Assembly (NCBI GenBank): GCA_016926955.1
Contig: JAFGNN010000035.1
Location: 1-55,484, forward strand
Reading direction: 5' to 3'
From: Spirochaetales bacterium
Lineage (GTDB): Bacteria > Spirochaetota > Spirochaetia > Treponematales > UBA12059
DNA length: 55,484 nt
This document shows, piece by piece, positions 1-9,154 of this stretch. The translations under genes were made by a program, and so were the position numbers. Every line of letters begins with the position of its first letter. The first letter of the stretch is position 1. Under the pieces are notes generated by a model. It was not told the DNA's origin, did no database searches, and saw only the letters and a list, made by a program, of their open reading frames with translations.

Positions 1-91
1 GGACCCTCCCATCCCCCTCCCCCCACCATCCCTCACAGATCCAGACCCTTGCGCCACAGGTGGCCTTGCGCGAAAAATTCAACGGCACCCC

Positions 92-120
92 TTTACCTTT
101 TATAGGTTTTGCGGTATAGT
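92..120 (+). promoter_or_regulatory. Sigma-70-type promoter of the flavoprotein gene
   Basis: A -35 box TTTACC (92-97) is separated by 17 nt from a -10 box TATAGT (115-120). This fits housekeeping-sigma consensus spacing. Transcription would begin near 127, giving a leader of about 54 nt before the GTG start at 181. The first 90 bases of the window show no gene. Confidence 0.6.
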
Positions 121-180
121 GGTACTCGGATGCCGTCATAGCACGCCAAGCAAGCCGCCTCGGGCGGCGGGGAGGACGAT

Positions 181-1374
181 GTGAAGAAGCACGTGGCCGC
201 GAACGTCTCGTGGGTGGGCAAGATCGACTGGGAGCTCAAGAAGTTCCACGGCGAGGAATACTCGACCCACCGCGGCTCGAGCTACAACGCCTACGTCGTC
301 GAGGAAGAAAAGACCGTCCTCATCGACACGGTGTGGATGCCCTTCGCAAAGGAATTCGTCGACAACCTCGAGGCCGAGGGCCTGCTCGCCAAGCTCGACG
401 CCGTCGTCGCCAACCACGGCGAGGTCGACCACTCGGGCGCCCTGCCCGAACTGCTCCGCCGCCGCCCGGAACTGCCCGTCTACTGCACCGCCAACGGCGT
501 GAAGAGCCTCAAGGGGCAGTACCACCAGGACTGGAACTTCAAGGTGGTCAAGACCGGCGACTCGATCGAGGTCGGCAACGGCAAGAGCCTTGTCTTCGTC
601 GAGGCGCCCATGCTGCACTGGCCCGACTCGATGTTCACCTACCTTACCGGTGACGCCATCCTCTTCTCCAACGACGCCTTCGGCCAGCACTACGCCTCGG
701 AGCTCCTGTTCAACGACCTTGTGGACCAGGCTGAGCTCATGCAGGAGTGCGTCAAGTACTACGCGAACATCCTGACCCCCTTCAGCGCCCTGGTGAAGGC
801 CAAGATCGAGGAAGTGGTCGGCATGAAGCTTCCCCTGAACATGATCGCCACGAGCCACGGCGTCATCTGGCGGAAGGATCCCCTGCAGATCGTCACCAAG
901 TACCTGGAATGGGCCCAGGACTACCAGGAAGACCGGGTCACCGTCATGTACGACACCATGTGGAACGGAACCCGGCGCCTGGCCGAGGAGCTGGCCAAGG
1001 GCATCGTCGACGCCTCGCCCTCCACCCAGGTGGTGCTGCACAACGTCGCGCGGCACGACAAGAACGACGTCATCACCGACGTGTTCCGGTCCAAGGCCGT
1101 GCTCGCGGGCTCGCCGACGGTCGGCAAGGGCATCCTCTCGTCCATCGCCGGCATCATGGAGGAGATCAAGGGCCTCAAGTTCAAGGGCAAGAAGGCCGCC
1201 AGCTTCGGCACTTACGGCTGGTCCGGCGAGAGCCCCAAGGTCCTGGCCGAGCTGCTCAAGGAGTCCGGCTTCGAGCTCGTCGAGGGCGGACCGAAGGCGC
1301 TCTGGATGCCGGACGAGAAGGCGCTCGAAGCGGCGCGGGAATTCGGCAGGGCCTTCGCGAAAGGTCTCTCGTAA
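181..1374 (+). CDS. A-type flavodiiron protein (O2/NO reductase)
   Basis: This 397-residue protein has the class A flavodiiron layout: an N-terminal metallo-beta-lactamase-like diiron domain (about 1-250) and a C-terminal flavodoxin domain (about 253-397). All diiron ligands are visible: H79, E81, D83 and H84 in the NHGEVDHSG motif, then H146, D165 and H226. The FMN phosphate loop is in YDTMWNGTRRL near 257-267. Such cytoplasmic proteins reduce O2 or NO with electrons from rubredoxin and protect anaerobes; the sequence does not show which substrate is used. There is no extra C-terminal domain, so an external electron donor is needed. The GTG start is supported by GGGGAGG a few bases upstream. 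The gene is monocistronic, with its own promoter and a hairpin terminator. Function class is secure, substrate is not. Confidence 0.93.
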   Translation: MKKHVAANVSWVGKIDWELKKFHGEEYSTHRGSSYNAYVVEEEKTVLIDTVWMPFAKEFVDNLEAEGLLAKLDAVVANHGEVDHSGALPELLRRRPELPVYCTANGVKSLKGQYHQDWNFKVVKTGDSIEVGNGKSLVFVEAPMLHWPDSMFTYLTGDAILFSNDAFGQHYASELLFNDLVDQAELMQECVKYYANILTPFSALVKAKIEEVVGMKLPLNMIATSHGVIWRKDPLQIVTKYLEWAQDYQEDRVTVMYDTMWNGTRRLAEELAKGIVDASPSTQVVLHNVARHDKNDVITDVFRSKAVLAGSPTVGKGILSSIAGIMEEIKGLKFKGKKAASFGTYGWSGESPKVLAELLKESGFELVEGGPKALWMPDEKALEAAREFGRAFAKGLS

Positions 1375-1439
1375 AAGACGAACCGCAGATGAGGTCGCCT
1401 GCGCGAAGCGCGGGCACCTCAATCCCTTCCACTCCGAAA

Positions 1440-1497
1440 GCGACGCGAAGCGGCGCAGACGCGGAGACGCAGAGGGAAGAGGGAGAAGAAGGAAAAT
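1440..1497 (+). repeat. Possible lone arm of a CACGGAG-type repeat
   Basis: The stretch carries direct GCAGACGCGGAGACGCAGAG-like repeats followed by a GA-rich run (AGGGAGAAGAAGG). It resembles the arm-plus-GA-rich stretch of the inverted-repeat element at 13027-13147, with GACGC replacing GACAC. I found no matching second arm nearby, so it looks like a solo or decayed arm. It lies between the flavoprotein stop and its terminator. Confidence 0.4.
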
Positions 1498-1550
1498 AGA
1501 ATTGGGCTAGAGAAATGCGACAGATCCTTTTACTACGATCCCTGGAAAAA

Positions 1551-1587
1551 GGCGGGAGGGGTGCCAAGCCCTTCCCGCCTTCGTTTA
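1551..1587 (+). terminator. Hairpin terminator after the flavoprotein gene
   Basis: An 11-bp stem pairs 1551-1561 (GGCGGGAGGGG) with 1569-1579 (CCCTTCCCGCC), with one G-U pair and a 7-nt loop. It is followed by TTCGTTT. The poor U-tract makes it a moderate rather than strong terminator. Confidence 0.55.
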
Positions 1588-1590
1588 TGA

Positions 1591-1624
1591 AAAGGCCCCG
1601 GATCCTCGCGGACCCGGGGCCTTT
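1591..1624. terminator. Bidirectional hairpin between convergent genes
   Basis: AAAGGCCCCGG (1591-1601) pairs perfectly with CCGGGGCCTTT (1614-1624) around a 12-nt loop. A-run and T-run flanks allow termination in both directions. It lies between the end of the rightward flavoprotein gene and the end of the leftward transporter gene. Confidence 0.65.
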
Positions 1625-1666
1625 GGGGGGAAGCGCCGAAAGCCCTTCGGACCCCCGGCTTGACGC

Positions 1667-3307
<1,641 letters not shown>

Positions 3308-3474
3308 GAGCAAAGCCTCCTTTCATGGAACGGTTCGCTTCGATTGCCGCAATAGTGGAACCGAATCGGGCGTTTTGCAACCGTTTCCGTAAAAAGAAGC
3401 GAAAAAGAGGGTACCGGACCTCCGCCGATACCCCCGATCCGACACGATATCGCTTCGCCCCTCCCTTACGCCGC

Positions 3475-4212
3475 CTACGATCGCTGACGTTCGACCATCT
3501 TGCGAACTACGAAGCTCGCGACATGGTCGGCGTAGGAGCCCTTCCCGAAGCCGACATCGTAGCCGAGCTCCACGGCGAGCTTGTTGCCGATGCGGGGGCC
3601 GCCGGCCACCAGGACGTAGTTCCGGCGCTCGCCGCGGGCCTCGAGCAGCTCGACAAGCTCGGCCAGGTTCTTCAGGTGGACGTCCTTCTGGGTGACCACC
3701 TGGGACACGAGGATGGCGTCGGCCTTCACCTTGCCCGCGAACTCGATCAACTTCTCGTTGGGAACCTGGGCGCCGAGGTTGTAGGCTTCGACCATCGGAT
3801 AGCGCTCGAGGCCGAAATGATGGTTGTAGCCCTTCATGTTCATGATGGCATCGATGCCGACCGTATGGGCGTCGAATCCGGTACAGGCGCCGACGATGAC
3901 CACCTTGCGGCCGATGTGCTCGCGGATGAAGTCGTTGACGCCGTCCATGTCCATGGAGCCGTCGGACTCCGCCTCGTCGGCGACCACCGAGTCGTAGTCG
4001 ATCGGGACCTCGGTCTTGCCGTAAGCCACGTAGAAGGAGAAATCGGCGGAGAGCGGGTGGGAGTGGGCCACCTCGCAGTCCTTGAAGCCCCAGGACAGGA
4101 CGAGCTTCCGGGCCGCCTCGCGGCCCTTCGCGCCGTCCGGCACGGGCAGGGTGAAGGAGAGCTGGACCTTTCCGTCGTCCAGCGTGTCGCCGTAGGGTCG
4201 CACCACGCGCAT
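3475..4212 (-). CDS. kamE: Beta-lysine 5,6-aminomutase beta subunit
   Basis: KamE is the B12- and PLP-binding subunit of lysine 5,6-aminomutase. The enzyme moves the terminal amino group of beta-lysine to C5, giving 3,5-diaminohexanoate. The 245-residue protein has a dimerisation region (about 1-100) and a Rossmann-like cobalamin domain (about 102-245). The base-off B12 motif DxHxxG is D114-A-H116-T-V-G119. K127 in NMKGYNHH is the likely lysine that forms the aldimine with PLP in this family. The length fits family members of about 260. The ATG starts 2 nt after the kamD stop, so the two subunits are surely translated together. Ornithine 4,5-aminomutase is excluded by the subunit sizes. Confidence 0.95.
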   Translation of the reverse strand: MRVVRPYGDTLDDGKVQLSFTLPVPDGAKGREAARKLVLSWGFKDCEVAHSHPLSADFSFYVAYGKTEVPIDYDSVVADEAESDGSMDMDGVNDFIREHIGRKVVIVGACTGFDAHTVGIDAIMNMKGYNHHFGLERYPMVEAYNLGAQVPNEKLIEFAGKVKADAILVSQVVTQKDVHLKNLAELVELLEARGERRNYVLVAGGPRIGNKLAVELGYDVGFGKGSYADHVASFVVRKMVERQRS

Positions 4213-4214
4213 GA

Positions 4215-5801
4215 TCAGTTCCCTCCCTTCGCGCCGGAAATGCCGAGCTCCCGCTCGAGGCGCTCCTCGAAGGGGTTCCAGTAGGCGGGACCCTTCTTGA
4301 TGAGCCCCTCGAATCCTTTCCCGCCGTCCTTCGGCCGCTTTACCTCGGCGAAAAGCCCGCGCTCGATGGCGTCGAAGAGCCCCAGCTCCCCGACCTCCTC
4401 GAGGAACTCGATCGTCCGGTCGAGCACCTCGCGCGCCCGCGTCATGACGATCCCGCCTTCCTTGAACTCGATGTCGTCGGCGAAGCCCGCCATGTTGTTC
4501 ATCACGTACTTCGCGTTGTCGACGGCAAGGAAGCGGTCCATCATGAACGGCGTGTGTATGGCCTCGGTCAGCATGCCGAGCAGGTGGATGCCCTGCCCCG
4601 TCGCCTTCGAGACGAAATTGAACATGGTGTTCATGGCGAGACCCTTGAAGATGTCGCCCGACATGAACTTGGTCGGAGGCATGTACTTGAGCGGATGCTC
4701 CGGAAAGATCTCGCGCGCCATCTGCGCCTGCGCGAGCTCGAAGAGGAAGCCGTTCTTTATGGACGGGTCCATCTCGTAGGCGTGGCCGAGGCCGAGCAGC
4801 CTGGCGGGGAGGCCCGCCTGGAAACCGAAGCGCTCGTTGAGGAGCTGGCTCGCGAGCACGGTGTACGCCTTCTCCCAGGCGTCGCTCGTCGTCAGGTAGT
4901 TGTCCTCGCCGGTGTTGATGATGATGCCCGCGCTGGCGTTGATCATCCGGCTGAACTTCTGGTCGACGAAGGTGCGGTACATGTTGATGTCGCGGAACAG
5001 GATGCCGTACATCGAGTCGTTCAGCATCATGTCGAGGCGCTCGAGAGCGCCCATGGCGGCGATCTCGGGCATGCAGAGGCCCGAGGCGTAGTTGGTGAGG
5101 AGGATGTAGCGCTTCTGGCGCTCCGCGACCTCGTCGAGGGCGGCGCGCATGATGCGGAAGTTCTCCTGCGTGGCGTAGGTGCCGCCGAAGCCCTCGGTGG
5201 TGGCGCCGTAGGGCACGTAGTCGAGCAGGCTCTGGGCGGTGGTGCGGATTACGGCGATGACGTCCGCCCCCTGCTCGGCGGCGGCGGTCGCCTGCTTCAC
5301 GTCCTCGTATATGTTGCCGGTCGCGACGATGAGGTAGAGCAGCGGATCATTGTTCGCGCCCTCCCATTCGGAGCGCATCGCCTCGCGGCGCGCGCGCTTG
5401 TCGCGGATCCGTTCGGCGGCGCGGTCCACGAGCTCGGCCGCCTTGCGTTCGACGATCGCGCGATCGCCCAAGGGGAACGAAGTCACGTCGAGTCCGGCGG
5501 CGATCTTCGCGTTGAGCTCCGCGACCGTGCCACCCGACTTCACCAAGGCGTTGACGTAGCGGAGGAGGACGCCGTCCTCGAGGTAGGAGGGATCGGCGGC
5601 GCGAACCTGGTCGACGACGAGGTTGGGAACGGGCACGCCGTCGGAGTTGGCGCCGTCTGCGCCCGCGAGCCGCAAGGTGGCGCGCTCGACCGTGACGGAG
5701 CTGTGACCGTCTATGAAACGCGCGACCGGGGCTGCGATCTTCTCTGCGAGCCGCCGCGCGTACGCGACGCGTTCGGTGCTCAGGTGGAGCTTGTTCTGCA
5801 T
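4215..5801 (-). CDS. kamD: Beta-lysine 5,6-aminomutase alpha subunit
   Basis: KamD is the large TIM-barrel subunit of the adenosylcobalamin- and PLP-dependent lysine 5,6-aminomutase. Its 528 residues match the usual size (about 516) and contain family stretches such as NDPLLYLIVATGNIYEDV, TTAQSLLDYVPYGATTEGFGG and LLGMLTEAIHTPFMMDR. The product, 3,5-diaminohexanoate, is the substrate of Kdd encoded upstream at 16147-17187. The ATG at 5801 has AAGGAAGG 5 nt upstream. The gene is separated from kamC by the M16C protease and a hairpin-rich 239-bp gap, so the mutase genes may be transcribed apart from kamABC. I saw no cobalamin riboswitch in the leader. Confidence 0.95.
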   Translation of the reverse strand: MQNKLHLSTERVAYARRLAEKIAAPVARFIDGHSSVTVERATLRLAGADGANSDGVPVPNLVVDQVRAADPSYLEDGVLLRYVNALVKSGGTVAELNAKIAAGLDVTSFPLGDRAIVERKAAELVDRAAERIRDKRARREAMRSEWEGANNDPLLYLIVATGNIYEDVKQATAAAEQGADVIAVIRTTAQSLLDYVPYGATTEGFGGTYATQENFRIMRAALDEVAERQKRYILLTNYASGLCMPEIAAMGALERLDMMLNDSMYGILFRDINMYRTFVDQKFSRMINASAGIIINTGEDNYLTTSDAWEKAYTVLASQLLNERFGFQAGLPARLLGLGHAYEMDPSIKNGFLFELAQAQMAREIFPEHPLKYMPPTKFMSGDIFKGLAMNTMFNFVSKATGQGIHLLGMLTEAIHTPFMMDRFLAVDNAKYVMNNMAGFADDIEFKEGGIVMTRAREVLDRTIEFLEEVGELGLFDAIERGLFAEVKRPKDGGKGFEGLIKKGPAYWNPFEERLERELGISGAKGGN

Positions 5802-5893
5802 GGGACCTTCCTTGCGGGTATCTCGCGGTTCGGGAAGGCGTCCATTTTCGCACGGAATCGCGCTTTTGTCGCGGGGGGAAGAGCGGGATCCGG

Positions 5894-5928
5894 GCGCGGC
5901 GCGACCCCGGGAAAGGGTCGCGCCGCGC
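5894..5928. promoter_or_regulatory. Perfect 14-bp GC hairpin upstream of kamD
   Basis: GCGCGGCGCGACCC (5894-5907) pairs perfectly with 5915-5928 around a 7-nt loop. A second hairpin pairs 5981-5993 with 6008-6020, 13 bp with one mismatch. Both lie in the gap between the M16C protease stop and the kamD start. Neither is followed by a U-run on the coding strand. They may slow polymerase, protect the upstream mRNA end, or act in Rho-dependent termination. Confidence 0.5.
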
Positions 5929-6040
5929 GCTCGAGCTCGGGTCCCGCGAGCCTGCCGCCCTCACGGGCAAAGCCCCGGATGCCGCTGACGGGCTCAAAAC
6001 GCGTGTCGCCCGACAGCGGCAAAAGGACGGGATCGCCCCG

Positions 6041-9025
6041 TCAGTCGTCGAGGCTCGACATGGCGAAGGGCGCTTCCTTCCCGCCGGAGGCGGCGAACGC
6101 GGCGTTGGCCTTCTCGATGGCCGCGCGCGAGCCGACCACGGCCTTCGGCGCGTCCGCGAGGGCCGCTTCGACGAGCGGCGCCGCCTTTTTCCGAAGCTCG
6201 TCGAGCGTCACCGCGAAGAGCCCCTCGCGGAAGGCCTCGCGGTCCGCCGGCCGTATGCCCTTGATCCGGTCATGGAAGGCGCGGAGCGACGCCGCCTTCG
6301 GCGAAAGGATCGAGTCGACGGCGGCGATCGCGCCGATGCGGCCCTTCTCGAGCACGGCCTGATCCAGCTCCGGCGAGCGCGCGAACGCGGCAAAGCCGGC
6401 CATGTCAACGAGCGTGCCCTCGAGGCGCGGATCGCGGTAGGAGCCGAGCGTCAGCAGGCCGCCGTCGGCGTAGCGGTAGGTGCTGTATCCTCCGTAGGCA
6501 CCGCCCTGGACGCGGAGCTTCTTGTACATGTAGTCGTCGGACGCGATGCTCGCGAGCAGGAAGGCCGCCGGAGCGGCGGGGTCGCCGATGCCGCCGAGAC
6601 GCGCGACCCTGGCGACGTAGTTGACCTGCGACTGCAGGGCGATGCCGACCGAACGCGAGGCGGAGGGAGCGTACGTTTGCGCGGGACCGGCCGCTCCGGC
6701 TGGAAGCGCCGCGGCCAGGGCGAGGGCTTCGCGCTCGCCATCCGCGACGAGTCCCGGATCGCCGGCCAGGTTGACGGTCAGGCGGCCGCGCGAGAAGAGC
6801 TTCGCGGCGAGCGCCTTGAGCGGCGCGGCGGCTGCCGCGGGGTCCTTCGCGAAGTCGGCGGCCAGGTCGCGCAGGTGCCTCACCTGGGTAAAGCCGCGGA
6901 GCTGCTCGGTCCGCGCGCCGGCGGGCCAGAGCGCGGCGGCGGCCGCGTCGAAGGCGAACGCCGTCCCGTTCCGCGAAAGGCGGCTCTTCCAATTGTTGTA
7001 GAATTCGAACGCGAGGTCCTTCATCCGCTTGCCGTCCGAGTAATCGGCGGCGAGCAGCAGGTCGCGGAAGATGGCGAAAAGCTCCGCGACGTTCCGTCCG
7101 AGCGCGCTGCCGCGCAGGACCGCCAGTGAGACGGCCTCGGTTCCGGAACCGCGCCCGAATGCGGACGCCTCGAACTCCAGGCCGCCCGTCGCGCGAGCGA
7201 TACGCGTGGCCATGGCCGCGTAGTCCGCGCCGGCGGCTCCGGCGCCTGTGGTCGCCTTGAGCAGGTACGGCACGAGAAGGAGCTCCGAGTCGGAGAAGTC
7301 CGACGCGTCGAAAGCGAGGTCGACCGAGAGCACGCCGTTCGAGAAGGTCGGATGCGAGAGGACCGTCGCGCCGTCCGCCGCGAGCTCCGTCGTCGGGAAC
7401 GAGCTTCCCTTCCGCGGCACCTCGGCCAGCGTGATGCGCGGTATGCTCGCGAGCGCTTCCGGCTTCTCGGGGGCTTCCTGCACGGCCTTGAGCGCGGCGG
7501 CCTCGGCGCGTATGCGTTCGAGCTCGGACGCGCCCAGCCGCGCCTTCGCCTCGGCCATGCGCTCCGCGAAAGCCGCCTCTGTCTCCGCCGCCAGGGTCCG
7601 GCTCGGATAGCCTGTCGCGAGCACCCGATGGGGATTGTCCAGCAGCCATTCCCGAATGGCCCGGACGATCAGGTCCGGATCGCGCAGCCAGGCCTCGCGC
7701 ATCCGAGCGACGGCCGCGCCGCCGGCGAGTCCGGCCTTGGGGTCGATGCCGTAGTTCGCGAGCTCGGCCATGCGCTGCAGCAGCGAGGTCGGGTAGGACG
7801 AGCCGATCTCGCGGGCGTCGAACTCCAGCTTGTGGAACGCCGCCTCGACCAGGGCCTCGTCGAGGCCTTCGCTCGCGAGCTTCCCCAGGACCTCGAGGGC
7901 GAGCGCCTCGACCTTCCCCGCGCGATCCCGCTCGGAACCGCGCAGCATGAAGCCGAAGGAGCCCTGCAGGCTATGACCTTCATGTCCGCCGTACATCAGG
8001 TCCTGCCCGAGCCCCGAATCGACCAGGGCTTTGCGGAGCGGGGCGGCGGCGTTGCCGAGCAGGGCTTCGCCGAGCACCTGGAGGACGACCGTCCGGTCGC
8101 GGTCGGCGAGCGGGGCGACCATCCAGGCCAGCCCGACGAAAGTCTTGCCCTCGGTCGGCTCGTCGGGGGCTACGGGATACGGCACCTCGACCTTGCGCGG
8201 CGAACGGAAACGCGGCTGCTCGGGAAGCGCGGAGTCGACCCGGGCGCTTCCGAAATCCCGTATGCGCGCGTCGACGAAGGCGAGGCGCTCATCCAGCGCT
8301 ATGTCGCCGTAGAGGAACCAGGTTGCGTTCGACGGGTGGTAGTAGCGCCGGTGGAAGGCCACGAGCCCTTCGTGCGTCAGGTCGGGGATGCGCTCGGGGT
8401 CGCCTCCGGAATTGAAGGCGTAGGGCGTGTCGGGAAAGAGCGCGTTGCCCAGCGCCTCGCCTATGACCCGTTCGGGCGCGGACATGGCGCCCTTCATCTC
8501 GTTGTAGACCACGCCGGAGATCGAGAGCGGCGACGCGATGTCGTCCTCGCGCCCGAAATGGTAGTGCCAGCCTTCCTGCAGGAAGGTGTTCCGCGTGATC
8601 AAGGGCCTGAGCGTCACGTCGGTGTAGACCTCGGCGAGGTTCCAGTAATCGGCGGGCACGGCGGAGCACACGGGATAGACCGTCTTGTCGCCGAAGGTCC
8701 ATGCGTTGAGATAGGTGGACATCGAGGACTTGGCGAGCTCGGCGAATACGTCCTTGAGGGGAAACTTGGCCGAGCCGGCCAAGACCGAATGCTCGAGGAT
8801 GTGCGCCTCGCCCGCGGAATCGACGGGGGGAGTGCGGAACGAGATGGAATACAGGTTCTCGCGGTCGTTGCAATGCAGATGGACGAGCTTCGCGCCCGTG
8901 GCGAGGTGGGTGCATTCGTAGCAGAGGGCTTTCACGTCGTCGATCGGCGTGACCGCGTCGACGCGGAACCCGTGGACGACGTCGCCCGCTTCATGCGCGG
9001 GAGCGGGAATTTCATGGCGTTCCAT
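6041..9025 (-). CDS. M16C (presequence protease/PreP-like) zinc metallopeptidase
   Basis: The 994-residue protein has the full length of M16C peptidases: two homologous halves that form a closed chamber and degrade peptides. The inverted zinc motif HxxEH is H75-I-L-E78-H79, followed by conserved SVLAGSAKFPLKDVF and the STYLNAWTFGDKTVYP stretch. No signal peptide is seen, so a cytoplasmic location is likely. The ATG has AAGGAG 6 nt upstream, and a possible own promoter lies at 9086-9114. It sits inside the lysine block between kamC and kamD on the same strand. A link to lysine use (peptide breakdown feeding the pathway) is inference. The family call is firm. Confidence 0.92.
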   Translation of the reverse strand: MERHEIPAPAHEAGDVVHGFRVDAVTPIDDVKALCYECTHLATGAKLVHLHCNDRENLYSISFRTPPVDSAGEAHILEHSVLAGSAKFPLKDVFAELAKSSMSTYLNAWTFGDKTVYPVCSAVPADYWNLAEVYTDVTLRPLITRNTFLQEGWHYHFGREDDIASPLSISGVVYNEMKGAMSAPERVIGEALGNALFPDTPYAFNSGGDPERIPDLTHEGLVAFHRRYYHPSNATWFLYGDIALDERLAFVDARIRDFGSARVDSALPEQPRFRSPRKVEVPYPVAPDEPTEGKTFVGLAWMVAPLADRDRTVVLQVLGEALLGNAAAPLRKALVDSGLGQDLMYGGHEGHSLQGSFGFMLRGSERDRAGKVEALALEVLGKLASEGLDEALVEAAFHKLEFDAREIGSSYPTSLLQRMAELANYGIDPKAGLAGGAAVARMREAWLRDPDLIVRAIREWLLDNPHRVLATGYPSRTLAAETEAAFAERMAEAKARLGASELERIRAEAAALKAVQEAPEKPEALASIPRITLAEVPRKGSSFPTTELAADGATVLSHPTFSNGVLSVDLAFDASDFSDSELLLVPYLLKATTGAGAAGADYAAMATRIARATGGLEFEASAFGRGSGTEAVSLAVLRGSALGRNVAELFAIFRDLLLAADYSDGKRMKDLAFEFYNNWKSRLSRNGTAFAFDAAAAALWPAGARTEQLRGFTQVRHLRDLAADFAKDPAAAAAPLKALAAKLFSRGRLTVNLAGDPGLVADGEREALALAAALPAGAAGPAQTYAPSASRSVGIALQSQVNYVARVARLGGIGDPAAPAAFLLASIASDDYMYKKLRVQGGAYGGYSTYRYADGGLLTLGSYRDPRLEGTLVDMAGFAAFARSPELDQAVLEKGRIGAIAAVDSILSPKAASLRAFHDRIKGIRPADREAFREGLFAVTLDELRKKAAPLVEAALADAPKAVVGSRAAIEKANAAFAASGGKEAPFAMSSLDD

Positions 9026-9085
9026 TTTGACTCCTTCGGTGCGTTTCGGGCGGACGGCGCGGACTGAGCGGCTTCCGCCCCCGGG

Positions 9086-9114
9086 ATGATACGACGTCTT
9101 CGGCGGGAACGGAA
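9086..9114 (-). promoter_or_regulatory. Candidate promoter for the M16C protease gene
   Basis: On the minus strand TTCCGT (9109-9114) is followed after 17 nt by TATCAT (9086-9091). The -10 box is good (5 of 6) and the -35 box is weak. It would give a leader of about 55 nt and let the protease be expressed apart from kamABC. Confidence 0.35.
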
Positions 9115-9154
9115 GCTCGGGGAACCCGAAATCGGCCGCCTCCGCGGCGCGCGT

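Noticed and set aside
3475-5801. Ornithine 4,5-aminomutase (OraS/OraE) as an alternative to KamDE
   Set aside because: OraE is about 740 residues and OraS about 120. The sizes here (528 and 245) and the B12 domain in the small subunit fit KamD and KamE, and the neighbours are lysine genes.
5802-6040. Cobalamin riboswitch upstream of the B12-dependent mutase
   Set aside because: I looked for the GCCACTG B12 box on the coding strand and did not find it. The hairpins present do not match the known fold.
4554-6362. 602-codon plus-strand open frame across kamD
   Set aside because: It is antisense to the firmly identified kamD and shows only shadow-type composition.
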